NCBI GenBank assembly: GCA_913045135.1
Contig: CAJWQD010000021.1
Location: forward strand, 1-38,849
Origin: an uncultured Flammeovirgaceae bacterium
GTDB lineage: Bacteria > Bacteroidota > Bacteroidia > Cytophagales > Cyclobacteriaceae
Direction of reading: 5' to 3'
Length of the DNA: 38,849 nucleotides
Shown: one piece after another, positions 1-8,365 of the stretch
Position numbering within the stretch: position 1 is the stretch's first letter
Layout of the letters: each line of letters opens with the position of its first letter
The notes under the pieces: model-generated
Database searches by the model: none
Seen by the model: the letters and a program-made list of their open reading frames with translations, nothing else
Told to the model about the DNA's origin: nothing
Position numbers and translations under genes: made by a program

Positions 1-138
1 GGGCTATCCTAGATCCCTTTTTCTTAACCTTTAACGTCCGTAGTTTTGCATCGCTTTCAAGTTTTATTTGGGCTATCCTAGATCCCTTTTTCTTAACCTT
101 TAACGTCCGTAGTTTTGCATCGCTATCAGGTATTATTT
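1..138. repeat. Tandem repeat, two 69-bp copies
   Basis: Copy one is 1-69 and copy two 70-138. They are identical over about the first 55 bases and differ at three positions near the end. Because the window begins exactly at a copy boundary, more copies may lie to the left. Each copy carries TAGTTTTGC on the + strand (41-49 and 110-118), which matches the Bacteroidota -7 box. No open reading frame of useful length crosses the repeats, so this looks like a recent local duplication of non-coding DNA. Confidence 0.9.
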
Positions 139-236
139 GTGCCTGTACTTTAAAAGATGTAAAGCACAAAAAGGATACCAATGACAAGGATAATATGTAA
201 TGTGACCTCTTCAAAACTATATGTAAATTAATCAAA
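139..236. other. Short gene-free stretch
   Basis: This holds no supported gene. Together with the repeats it makes a 236-base non-coding start to the window. A short hydrophobic reading frame on the minus strand ends at 150 but has no usable start codon. Confidence 0.6.
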
Positions 237-2204
237 TTAATATTTGAGCAAATAATCCAACTGTTCAAGTAACCGCGCTTGCGGTAAAAAGTTTTGCTCT
301 AATTCATTAGAAAATGGAACAGGCGTATCTAAACTACCCACTCTCAAAACAGGCGCATCTAAATCTTCAAAGCAATGAGTGCCTATCCAAGCTGCAATTT
401 CTGCACCAATACCGCCCGTTATGCAATCTTCATGAAGAACTAAACTCTTGTTAGTTTTTTTTACTGATGCACTTACCATTACTTTATCCCAAGGCATTAA
501 AGTACATAAATCAATTATTTCCAGTCCATCTCTCGTTTTAGATGCCTCTAATGACCAATGTACGCCCATTCCGTAAGTAACAATGGTTAATTTACTCCCT
601 TTCAATGCTACTTTTGCCTTTCCTATTTCCATTGTATGATAAGCCTCAACTACAGGGCCTTTCAAAGATCGATACAAATACTTATGCTCAAAAAATAGGT
701 AAGGGTTAGGGTCTTCAATGGCCGCACATAACAAGCCTTTGGCTGCCGATGGAGTAGATGGATACACAATTTTCAGGCCAGGAGTATGAAAAAACCAAGC
801 TTCATTTGATTGCGAATGATAAGGACCGGCATTTACACCCGCACCAGTAGGCATTCTTATGACAACATCTGCGTTTTGTGCCCATCGATAATAGGACTTT
901 GCTAAATTATTTACGATTTGATTAAATCCACAAGTAACAAAATCTGCAAATTGCATTTCCATTACCGCCTTCATTCCTGAGATACTAAGTCCTAAGGTAA
1001 TTCCTACGATAGCTGATTCGCACAAAGGGGTATTTCGAATTCGTGCAGATCCAAATTTTTCTAAAAATCCTTCCGAAATTTTAAAAACCCCCCCATATTC
1101 TGCAATGTCCTGCCCTAAAAAAACAAGATTCTTATTTCGCTCTAAACTTTGTCGAAGTCCTTCTGAAATGGCATCTACATATCTAATCTCCCTATTTGTT
1201 GTTTCTAATGCTTGATTTTTTTGAGTAAATGGAGCATAAACATCGGCAAGTTCTTTTTCTGAATTGACTGTTAACGGCACTTCATTAAAGGCCTTTTTTA
1301 CAGCTGCATTAATTTCTTGTTTAATATTTTTTTTTAAAGTTTCTAAAATCTCAGAATCGGTGCCTGACTCCATTAAGAAATATTCATAATTGGCAATGGG
1401 GTCTTTTTTAGACCAATAATTCATTAACTCTTTTGGTACGTATTTAGTGCCAGATGCCTCCTCATGCCCTCTTATTCTAAACGTCTTTGCTTCAAAAATA
1501 ACTGGCCTGGGTCGCTCCCTTATCGATTCACAAACCTTTTCAAGTTCATTCATAACCTCTAGGATATTGTTTCCATCTACTGAAACAGCTTCTATTCCGT
1601 AAGCTGGCCCTTTTACTAGAAATGAATCAAAATTGAATTGTTGATTACTTGGAGTTGAAAGACCATACCCATTATTTTCTATTACAAAAATTACAGGTAA
1701 ATCCCATACTGAGGCAACATTGACCGCTTCGTGGAAATCCCCCTGACTCGTGCCACCATCACCTGTGAAAACGAGGGTCACCTTTTTCTTTTTTTGTATC
1801 AAATCCGCCAATGCAATCCCATCGGCAACCCCAAGTTGCGGCCCCAAATGAGAAATCATTCCAACAAGATGATATTCCTGAGTACCAAAATGAAAGGAAC
1901 GATCACGACCTTTAGTAAATCCGTTATTTTTCCCCTGAAATTGGCTAAATAACTTTTCCAATGGGACTTTTCTAGTGGTAAAAATCCCTAAATTCCGATG
2001 CATAGGTAAAAGGTATTCCGAATCCTTCAAACACAGGGCAGCTCCAACGCTGATGGCTTCTTGACCGATTCCAGAAAACCATTTGGATATTTTACCTTGT
2101 CGAAGTAAGATTAACATCTTTTCTTCAATCAAACGGGGAGTAACCAGTTGTTTATAAATTTCGATCAACCTGCTTTCTGATCTATTATTTGGCTCAAAAT
2201 TCAT
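237..2204 (-). CDS. Fused E1 alpha/beta 2-oxoacid dehydrogenase (branched-chain type)
   Basis: The product is a thiamine-diphosphate-dependent E1 component that decarboxylates a 2-oxoacid and passes the acyl group to the lipoyl E2 protein. Residues about 1-325 are the E1-alpha half, with the ThDP motif GDG at 148-150 and NN at 177-178. Residues about 338-655 are the E1-beta half (transketolase pyrimidine-binding and C-terminal domains). The alpha half contains RIRGHEEASGTKYVP, as in branched-chain dehydrogenases rather than pyruvate dehydrogenase. At 655 aa this is the single-chain alpha/beta form common in Bacteroidota. The substrate is inferred: branched-chain 2-oxoacids are likely, and pyruvate is less so because a separate pdhA lies at 15982. 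No E2 or E3 gene is nearby, and the gene is divergent from the M16 peptidase. Confidence 0.93.
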   Translation of the reverse strand: MNFEPNNRSESRLIEIYKQLVTPRLIEEKMLILLRQGKISKWFSGIGQEAISVGAALCLKDSEYLLPMHRNLGIFTTRKVPLEKLFSQFQGKNNGFTKGRDRSFHFGTQEYHLVGMISHLGPQLGVADGIALADLIQKKKKVTLVFTGDGGTSQGDFHEAVNVASVWDLPVIFVIENNGYGLSTPSNQQFNFDSFLVKGPAYGIEAVSVDGNNILEVMNELEKVCESIRERPRPVIFEAKTFRIRGHEEASGTKYVPKELMNYWSKKDPIANYEYFLMESGTDSEILETLKKNIKQEINAAVKKAFNEVPLTVNSEKELADVYAPFTQKNQALETTNREIRYVDAISEGLRQSLERNKNLVFLGQDIAEYGGVFKISEGFLEKFGSARIRNTPLCESAIVGITLGLSISGMKAVMEMQFADFVTCGFNQIVNNLAKSYYRWAQNADVVIRMPTGAGVNAGPYHSQSNEAWFFHTPGLKIVYPSTPSAAKGLLCAAIEDPNPYLFFEHKYLYRSLKGPVVEAYHTMEIGKAKVALKGSKLTIVTYGMGVHWSLEASKTRDGLEIIDLCTLMPWDKVMVSASVKKTNKSLVLHEDCITGGIGAEIAAWIGTHCFEDLDAPVLRVGSLDTPVPFSNELEQNFLPQARLLEQLDYLLKY

Positions 2205-2266
2205 GATTCAAAAATTTATGAAAAAGACTTTGTAAAGATGGTACACTCTCATGAATTTTTAGATGT

Positions 2267-2274
2267 TATTTTTG
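2267..2274 (+). promoter_or_regulatory. Promoter -7 box for M16 peptidase
   Basis: TATTTTTG matches the Bacteroidota -7 consensus TAnnTTTG and ends 16 bases before the ATG at 2291. I found no convincing -33 TTG at the usual spacing. Confidence 0.4.
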
Positions 2275-2290
2275 TATTTCACAATTACTT

Positions 2291-3520
2291 ATGATTGAAT
2301 TTGAAAAATTTAAGTTACCCAATGGTCTTGAGGTAGTCCTCCATCAGGACAAAACCTCCTCATTGGTCTGCTTAAATATGCTTTACAAAGTCGGCTCTAA
2401 AAATGAAGATCCTGATAAAACTGGTTTTGCCCACCTTTTTGAACACTTAATGTTTGGAGGGTCCAAGCATGTCCCCAACTTTGATACGCACTTGCAAGCT
2501 GTTGGGGGTGATAACAATGCCTTCACAAGTAGTGACATCACCAATTATTATACCACAGTACCCAAAAATAATATAGAAACGAGTTTCTGGCTTGAATCAG
2601 ATCGGATGTTAGCATTGTCATTTGAAGAAGAAATACTTGAAAGAGAAAAAAGTATTGTCATTGAAGAGTTCAAACAACGCTATCTCAATCAACCCTATGG
2701 AGATGTTTGGTTGGAATTGAGCCCAGAGGCCTACCAATTACATCCTTATCGTTGGCCAACCATAGGAAAAGAAATTTCCCATATCGAAAATATAAATATG
2801 CAAGATGTAAAAGCGTTTTTTAATAATTACTATGCCCCTTCCAACGCAATATTGGTAATCGCAGGTAATGTCACTCTCTCCGAAACGCAGCGACTTTGTA
2901 CCAAATGGTTTGCACCTATTGAAGATCATACTACGAATAAGCGAATTATTCCCAAAGAACCAAAACAGACCCAGAGTCGACACATCGACCTCAAAGCTCA
3001 GGTACCCCAAAATGCTATTTATAAAGCCTATCACGTGCCAGGCCGAATCAGCAATCAATATCAAGTAAATGATTTACTCTCAGATATTTTAGGGAGAGGC
3101 AAATCTTCTTTGTTACATCAAATTGGTGTTAAAAAATCACAGATGTTTTCATCCCTCTCTTCTTACGTGACCGGAAGTATAGATCCAGGACTTATGATTA
3201 TTAGTGGTAGACTTAGTGATAATATTACTTTTGAAAATGCTGAAAAAACACTAGCAAATGCTTTTCAAGAACTAAGTACACAATCCTCAGAATCATTAAA
3301 AAAGGTGAAAAATATGGCTGCTTCATCCATCACTTTTGGAGAAATAGATTTATTAAGTAGAGCCATGAGTCTGGCTTATAGCACCAATTTAGGGAATACA
3401 GATTTAGTCAATAAAGAAATAAATATCATTGAAGCGGTAACTGAAAAAGACTTGAAATCCGCAATCCATAAAACCTTACTTGAATCAAATTGTACTACAT
3501 TGTATTATCATAAAAATTAA
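2291..3520 (+). CDS. M16 family zinc metallopeptidase (insulinase/pitrilysin-like)
   Basis: This is a predicted zinc metallopeptidase. The inverted zinc motif HxxEH is present as H48-LF-E51-H52, and an acidic segment near residues 120-130 (LEREKSIVIEEF) supplies the third ligand, as in active M16 enzymes. Residues about 1-150 form the catalytic domain and about 165-400 the inactive structural domain, so the chain has the usual two-domain length of bacterial M16B peptidases. No signal peptide is visible, so it is probably cytoplasmic. Many Bacteroidota carry two adjacent M16 genes, but only one is present here. It has its own -7 box and is followed after four bases by ispF, which suggests co-transcription. 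The physiological substrate cannot be read from the sequence. Confidence 0.92.
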   Translation: MIEFEKFKLPNGLEVVLHQDKTSSLVCLNMLYKVGSKNEDPDKTGFAHLFEHLMFGGSKHVPNFDTHLQAVGGDNNAFTSSDITNYYTTVPKNNIETSFWLESDRMLALSFEEEILEREKSIVIEEFKQRYLNQPYGDVWLELSPEAYQLHPYRWPTIGKEISHIENINMQDVKAFFNNYYAPSNAILVIAGNVTLSETQRLCTKWFAPIEDHTTNKRIIPKEPKQTQSRHIDLKAQVPQNAIYKAYHVPGRISNQYQVNDLLSDILGRGKSSLLHQIGVKKSQMFSSLSSYVTGSIDPGLMIISGRLSDNITFENAEKTLANAFQELSTQSSESLKKVKNMAASSITFGEIDLLSRAMSLAYSTNLGNTDLVNKEINIIEAVTEKDLKSAIHKTLLESNCTTLYYHKN

Positions 3521-3524
3521 GTCT

Positions 3525-4010
3525 ATGAAACCCACTATTAAAATTGGCTATGGCTATGATGTGCATCAGCTTGCCCCCCAAGTAGACTTTTGGCTGGGAG
3601 GTATCAAAATTCCTCATACTCACGGAGCGATCGGCCATTCTGACGCGGATGTTTTGATCCATGTAATTTGTGATGCCCTACTAGGGGCCGCAAACTTAGG
3701 TGACATCGGCTTTCACTTTTCTGATAAAGATCGGAAGTACAAAGGCATCGACAGCAAAATATTACTCAAAGAAGTTCTCGAAATGATTAATAAAAAAGAT
3801 TTTAAAATTGGCAATATTGATACTACAATATGCCTGCAAGAGCCCAAGATTGGGCCTTACATAGAAAATATTAAAGCCTCTTTATCCAAAGTGACTAGCC
3901 TGGATACGGAGGATATTTCAATCAAAGCTACCACAACTGAAACCCTAGGATTTGTGGGCAAAAAAGAAGGTATTGCCGCGCATGCCGTAGTGCTCATCTA
4001 TAAAGATTAA
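3525..4010 (+). CDS. ispF: 2-C-methyl-D-erythritol 2,4-cyclodiphosphate synthase
   Basis: IspF cyclises CDP-methylerythritol 2-phosphate to methylerythritol 2,4-cyclodiphosphate, releasing CMP, in the cytoplasmic MEP isoprenoid pathway. Its signatures are all visible: GYGYDVH near the start (Asp12 and His14, zinc ligands), GHSDADVLIH with the third zinc ligand, and the C-terminal TTTETLGFVGKKEGI. At 161 aa it has the normal family length. I place the start at ATG 3525. An upstream in-frame start at 3480 would add 15 residues unlike the family and would overlap the M16 gene. The gap to the M16 gene is four bases, and the broken mnmD gene follows after three. Confidence 0.97.
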   Translation: MKPTIKIGYGYDVHQLAPQVDFWLGGIKIPHTHGAIGHSDADVLIHVICDALLGAANLGDIGFHFSDKDRKYKGIDSKILLKEVLEMINKKDFKIGNIDTTICLQEPKIGPYIENIKASLSKVTSLDTEDISIKATTTETLGFVGKKEGIAAHAVVLIYKD

Positions 4011-4013
4011 AAA

Positions 4014-4721
4014 ATGATGACCCCCAAATCCTGCGATAATAATAAAAAAAATCTATCTAAATCCAATTTAAAACTAATTATTACCGTAGATGGTTCTTCA
4101 TCCCTATTGAATATAAAGCTAAATGATTTCTATCATTCAACGAAAGGAGCCATTGAAGAATCATTATATGTTTACATTGAGCAAGGCCTCGACAATTATA
4201 AAAAAAACTCTTTCTGCAAACAGATTAAGGTTTTTGAAATCGGATTTGGAACCGGATTGAATGCCATACTCGCAATAAATTGAACTCAAAAAATCCATAC
4301 CTCATTGATTATGAAAGCATAGAGCCCCATCCATTTCCTGAAGCCATGTATACCCAATTACAATTCAAAAATTGGTCTTTAAATCTGGAAAAGATTCATC
4401 AATGTGAATGGGAGGTTTCCCAAAACATCACTGAAGCCTTTAAATTGACCAAGTATGACACATCGCTTGAAAAATTTGAAAACAAATGTAGCTATTACAA
4501 TGTAATTTTTTTGATGCTTTTAGCCCTTCAAAACAACCAAATATTTGGCATCAATCAAATTTACTAAAATGTTATACTCCCCTCAAAAAAATGGTTTTTT
4601 AGTTACGTACTGTGCTCAAGGACAATTCAAAAGAAATTTAAAAGAGATTGGATTTGAAATCGAAACGTTGCCAGGTGCCATGGGGAAATGGGAAATGGTT
4701 CGAGCCCAAAAGGTTACTTAG
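4014..4721 (+). pseudogene. mnmD: mnmD-like tRNA methyltransferase, broken by three frameshifts
   Basis: The parts match the methyltransferase that completes mnm5s2U34 on tRNA (DUF752/MnmD). The frame starting at 4014 gives the N-terminus and the SAM-binding motif FEIGFGTGLNA, then stops at 4281. The second frame, from about 4280, continues SIEPHPFPEAMYTQ onward and is lost at T7 (4506-4512). The third frame gives FDAFSPSKQPNIW and is lost at A7 (4585-4591). The first frame then resumes with VTYCAQGQ and ends GAMGKWEMVRAQ with TAG at 4719-4721. Adding one base at each of three places (about 4277-4279, the T run and the A run) restores a continuous protein of about 236 aa. Either the gene is decaying or the assembly lost homopolymer bases. 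Neighbouring genes with similar runs are intact, which favours real decay. Confidence 0.85.
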
Positions 4722-4727
4722 GAAAAT

Positions 4728-5675
4728 CTAATTTTTATTTTCTCCCTCTTCTTGAGCCTTTTTGGCAATCTCAGCAGTCAATACCTGTTCTAAAGAAGAA
4801 ATTGATGATACATTAAAAAAGCCTACTGGATGAATCTCAGAATTCAAGTCCTCATTTATCAAATTGGTCGATACGTTTGAAAAGGGTGCTGCAAACAACG
4901 CACCAAAACCTCCCTGACGATCGGTTTGAATCTTTACTTCATTTAGAAAATAAAAAGCCGACTCATTAATTGAATGAATTTCGACATAAACTGTATCTCC
5001 AATCAAATAAGGTGGTTCAACCAATGCCTCGTCTGCATCATCTGGATCAAAAGGATTAATCAATTCTTGGATCGGTTGAATAAACACCTGCCCATCTATA
5101 TTTCCACCTGCGCTGAAGCCGGCATCATAAGCGATGTTTATTTCACTTGGCTTATTGAGATAAATGCCGTTTTTCCAAGCCTTTATCCAGTAAGTGTTTC
5201 CCACTCCTATTAAGTCTGTAGCAACAAACTCTGCCAAATAATAATCCTCAGTGGTAAAAAAATCTTCTTCTTGATACTGAAAAGTTATCGAGTCAATAGG
5301 GGGCACTGGATTCATTTCTGAGGTCCCAATAAATTGTATCCCATTTACAGATATGTTCAACTGATATGAAGCCCCCACTTGCAGAAATGAGCTACTTAGA
5401 GAATCCCCCCAAACATAACCCTCATCAGACTCTTCAAAATCAAAACTATTTCCATCTTCATCTGTCACATACACTTCGGCGCCTGAAACAAGTGTCGGAA
5501 AGGCTATCGAAAAATAATCACTGGATTTAGATACAAATATTTTTTGGGTTCCTGGTAAATTATTGAGCCACGCATCTACTACATATAACTCTAGACTCGG
5601 TTCTAGTTCTGGATAAATGATGTTTTCACAAGCAAAAAAAGCAAAAGAATAGATCAAAAGAATTATTTTTTTCAT
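4728..5675 (-). CDS. DUF4249 lipoprotein, partner of the TonB-dependent receptor
   Basis: This is a 315-aa predicted lipoprotein. The N-terminus MKKIILLIYSFAFFAC is a signal peptide with the lipobox cysteine at residue 16. The body resembles the DUF4249 family: ELEPSLELYVVDAWLNN near the start, paired beta-strand segments with an AEVYVTDEDG motif, and a central PVPPIDSITFQY. DUF4249 genes in Bacteroidota typically lie directly beside a TonB-dependent receptor, as here, where the receptor ends three bases upstream. The inferred role is a surface or periplasmic accessory for that receptor's cargo. The cargo itself is unknown. The gene converges on the broken mnmD with a six-base gap. Confidence 0.85.
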   Translation of the reverse strand: MKKIILLIYSFAFFACENIIYPELEPSLELYVVDAWLNNLPGTQKIFVSKSSDYFSIAFPTLVSGAEVYVTDEDGNSFDFEESDEGYVWGDSLSSSFLQVGASYQLNISVNGIQFIGTSEMNPVPPIDSITFQYQEEDFFTTEDYYLAEFVATDLIGVGNTYWIKAWKNGIYLNKPSEINIAYDAGFSAGGNIDGQVFIQPIQELINPFDPDDADEALVEPPYLIGDTVYVEIHSINESAFYFLNEVKIQTDRQGGFGALFAAPFSNVSTNLINEDLNSEIHPVGFFNVSSISSLEQVLTAEIAKKAQEEGENKN

Positions 5676-5678
5676 TTC

Positions 5679-8066
5679 CTAAAATTTAAAATTATAAGAA
5701 AAAGCAGGTACAATAGATCCAATGATTGAAATTTGAGAAGCCATAGTCTCTATGGGAGCATCAAAAGGCTGCCTGTCTGAACCTTGAGAAAACATTATGG
5801 CAAAAGGATTTTTTCTATTGTAGGCATTGTAAATCGAAAACACAAAGTAATCTTTATTCTTTCTTCCTTTCTTACCAAAATAAACATTATCCCAAGTAAC
5901 CGAAACATCTAATCTATGATAATCAGGTATACGAACATTACCTCGATTATTTTTTAGCAAGGGAATAAGATAGCCTTGCTGTGAAAAGCGATCATTTGGA
6001 AAAGTTGTTGGGGTTCCGGAAAGATAGCTAAATACGGCTGAAAATGTTATTCTATCATTGAATTGATAATTTGTAGTGATTTTTAAGTTATGCCTTTGAT
6101 CAAATCTATTAGGATACCAATTCCCTTTTCTTTCCGCCATATCAGTACCATAGTTGACCCCATCGATCCTCAATTCCGATTTTCCCAAGGTATAACTTAT
6201 CCACCCATTAAATCTTCCGCGTATCTTTCTCAAATACAGTTCCAATCCATAAGCCCTACCATCACCAGAAAGCAAGTCCCCTTCCAAAAACTCATTGATC
6301 AAAATATCAGCACCATCAATATAATCAACCTGATTCTTATTCCACTTATAATATACCTCTGCAGAAGTTTCAAAAAGGTTCTCCTGTAAATTCTTAAAAT
6401 ACCCTAGAGCGATCTGATTCCCCGTTTGAGGCTTGATATTACCCGTACTCGGCTGCCAAACATCAATAGGTGTTGCCGCTACCGTATTGGAAATCAGATG
6501 AACAAACTGATTCATTCGGTTGTAGCTCCCCTTTATCGAACTAGAACTGTTCAAGGTAAAACGCATTGAAGCTCGGGGCTCTAAAAACTCATAATGGGCA
6601 ATAGTTTCCATATTATCGTATGACTGAGTTCCAATCATCGGCTTTCTTTCTCCGGGAAGCGTAGGACTATAAGTGTAAGCCTTACCCCCACCTAAATAAC
6701 GAAAAGAAGATATTCTGAGACCATACTGTGTACTTAATCGGTCGTTTATTTTTTGATTATTCCCAAAATAAACCGATGCCTCAAACGAGTTTTTTTTGTC
6801 TAAACTGATATCTGAACTGATGCCATCACTGACTCCAATCGCATTCGCCGGTTCAAATTCGTAAAACAAAAATTCTGCTCCAAAAACAACTTCATTTTGA
6901 GCATTTAGGAAATAATTGAATTCAGGTTTAAAATCATAGGTCTTGATATTTGAAGACCAATCGAAGGTATCGGCATCATCGTCGCCAAAGCTAAAACCAT
7001 AATCGTAATCAGAAAATACACCAGTAAAATTGGAAAATAATTTTTCACTAAAAAGATGATTCCATCTGATCGTTCCCGTTTGGTTACCCCAATCAAAACC
7101 TTGTCGTTCATCAAACTTAAAAACGTCTCTACCAAAATAACCGGATATATAGATTTTATTCCTATCATCTATATCCCAATTTGCTTTTGCAGTTAGATCA
7201 TAGAAATACAATGCTGCCCCGTTTTCAAATATATCCGTAAACGGTCTAGCCAGCACATCTGCGTAAGATCTTCGCCCCGCCAAAATAAAAGATACTTTTT
7301 CTTTCTTGATCGGTCCTTCCACAGAAAATCTACTAAAAACAGTTCCAATACCTCCGTTAAATTCATAACTTTTATTATTACCTTCCTTCATCCTTATGTC
7401 CAATATAGATGCTAATCTTCCACCGTAACGTGGAGGAATACCCCCTTTATATAGTTTAACATCTTTAACCGCATCAGGGTTAAATACAGAAAAGAAACCG
7501 AACAAATGTGAAGTTTGATAGACCGGGGCTTCATCCAAAAGTACTAAGTTCTGACCAGCACCCCCACCTCTAACATTGAATCCAGATGCGCCTTCACCTA
7601 CTGTACTTACTCCAGGCAAAAGTTGAATACTTTTAATGATATCTACTTCTCCAGCAAAAGCGGGAACACTTAATATTGATTTGATATCGAGCTTAGCAGT
7701 ACTCATCTCCACATCACTGATATTAGCATCTCTACGATTTGCGGATACCACTACTGTATTCAACTCTTTTTCAATCTCTACAAGTTCAATATCAAGTCGT
7801 GTATTTTCTGTTAGCTTCAAAACCATACTTTGGGTATTAAATCCAACATATCTGAATTCAACATCATAAGTTCCGGGAGGAACACTCAATGAATAGAACC
7901 CATACACATTGGTGACTGCTCCACCTTCCACTTGCTTGATGTATACGACTGCCCCAACAAGAGATTCTCCATTCGACAGGTCACTAATTTCTCCATTTAA
8001 AGTGACCATTTGCTGAGCATACAACAAACTTCCCTTGAAAAATATAAGTAAAAAAATTAATCTCAT
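5679..8066 (-). CDS. TonB-dependent receptor with carboxypeptidase-regulatory-like domain
   Basis: This is a 795-aa outer-membrane receptor. Residues 1-18 are a signal peptide ending LLYAQQ. Residues about 20-105 are a carboxypeptidase-regulatory-like beta-sandwich (LVGAVVYIKQ, GFYSLSVPPGTYDVEFRYVG). Residues about 120-225 form the plug domain, including SGFNVRGGGAGQNLVLLDEA. The rest is a 22-strand-type barrel ending in a terminal aromatic, FSYNFKF. Such receptors import or sense large substrates using TonB energy. This one lacks the longer SusC signatures, and its partner is a DUF4249 lipoprotein rather than SusD, so a polysaccharide role is not indicated. Upstream lies an 800-base AT-rich stretch without a clear TAnnTTTG box. 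The ligand is unknown. Confidence 0.93.
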   Translation of the reverse strand: MRLIFLLIFFKGSLLYAQQMVTLNGEISDLSNGESLVGAVVYIKQVEGGAVTNVYGFYSLSVPPGTYDVEFRYVGFNTQSMVLKLTENTRLDIELVEIEKELNTVVVSANRRDANISDVEMSTAKLDIKSILSVPAFAGEVDIIKSIQLLPGVSTVGEGASGFNVRGGGAGQNLVLLDEAPVYQTSHLFGFFSVFNPDAVKDVKLYKGGIPPRYGGRLASILDIRMKEGNNKSYEFNGGIGTVFSRFSVEGPIKKEKVSFILAGRRSYADVLARPFTDIFENGAALYFYDLTAKANWDIDDRNKIYISGYFGRDVFKFDERQGFDWGNQTGTIRWNHLFSEKLFSNFTGVFSDYDYGFSFGDDDADTFDWSSNIKTYDFKPEFNYFLNAQNEVVFGAEFLFYEFEPANAIGVSDGISSDISLDKKNSFEASVYFGNNQKINDRLSTQYGLRISSFRYLGGGKAYTYSPTLPGERKPMIGTQSYDNMETIAHYEFLEPRASMRFTLNSSSSIKGSYNRMNQFVHLISNTVAATPIDVWQPSTGNIKPQTGNQIALGYFKNLQENLFETSAEVYYKWNKNQVDYIDGADILINEFLEGDLLSGDGRAYGLELYLRKIRGRFNGWISYTLGKSELRIDGVNYGTDMAERKGNWYPNRFDQRHNLKITTNYQFNDRITFSAVFSYLSGTPTTFPNDRFSQQGYLIPLLKNNRGNVRIPDYHRLDVSVTWDNVYFGKKGRKNKDYFVFSIYNAYNRKNPFAIMFSQGSDRQPFDAPIETMASQISIIGSIVPAFSYNFKF

Positions 8067-8365
8067 TTTAGTAATAAAATATCCCTCTTTCTTTCAGCTT
8101 TACCTTATATTTAGAGCTACTTTGTAGTTTTGGGGTAATATTAATATTTAAAATTGCGATGCCTAATATATTGTCAAATTAATTGAAAAAGAGATTTTTA
8201 AAATTTTATTTAATCTCCTCAAAATTATAAATTCTTAATTTTTTAGAGCTACTCACAAATTAAAACACCCCTATGGATTTAATCATTCAAAAGAATCTAA
8301 AACATCATATAAAATCCATCCCCCATTAAATACTCTTTGATACTTTTTTGGAGTCTTTTAAAAAA
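8067..8365. other. AT-rich intergenic region upstream of the TonB-dependent receptor
   Basis: No intact gene lies here. It should contain the receptor's promoter, but I see no exact TAnnTTTG on the minus strand. It holds a 12-bp direct repeat, TTTAGAGCTACT, at 8110-8121 and 8242-8253, and a hairpin with a minus-strand U-run at 8186-8217. Confidence 0.5.
8186..8217 (-). terminator. Possible weak intrinsic terminator
   Basis: Read on the minus strand, GAGATT and AATCTC pair as a 6-bp stem around an AT-rich loop and are followed directly by TTTTT. The stem is low in GC, and the site lies about 650 bases past ypdA, so its role as the end of the rimO-ypdA transcript is uncertain. Confidence 0.3.

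Noticed and set aside
150-221. Hydrophobic minus-strand frame ending in IILVIGILFVLYIF
   Set aside because: It has about 24 codons, no ATG, GTG or TTG start in frame, and a stop just upstream, so it is not a supportable gene.
2738-3064. 108-aa minus-strand frame opposite the M16 peptidase
   Set aside because: It lies wholly antisense to a well-supported gene with intact motifs and shows no domain or signal of its own.
4280-4567. A separate 95-aa gene starting at TTG 4280
   Set aside because: Its protein is the middle of the mnmD homologue and continues the motifs of the frame before and after it, so it is a fragment of one broken gene.
4277-4591. Programmed frameshifting in mnmD
   Set aside because: Three shifts would be needed and the first site has only AAA, not a slippery run. 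Simple base loss or sequencing error explains it better.
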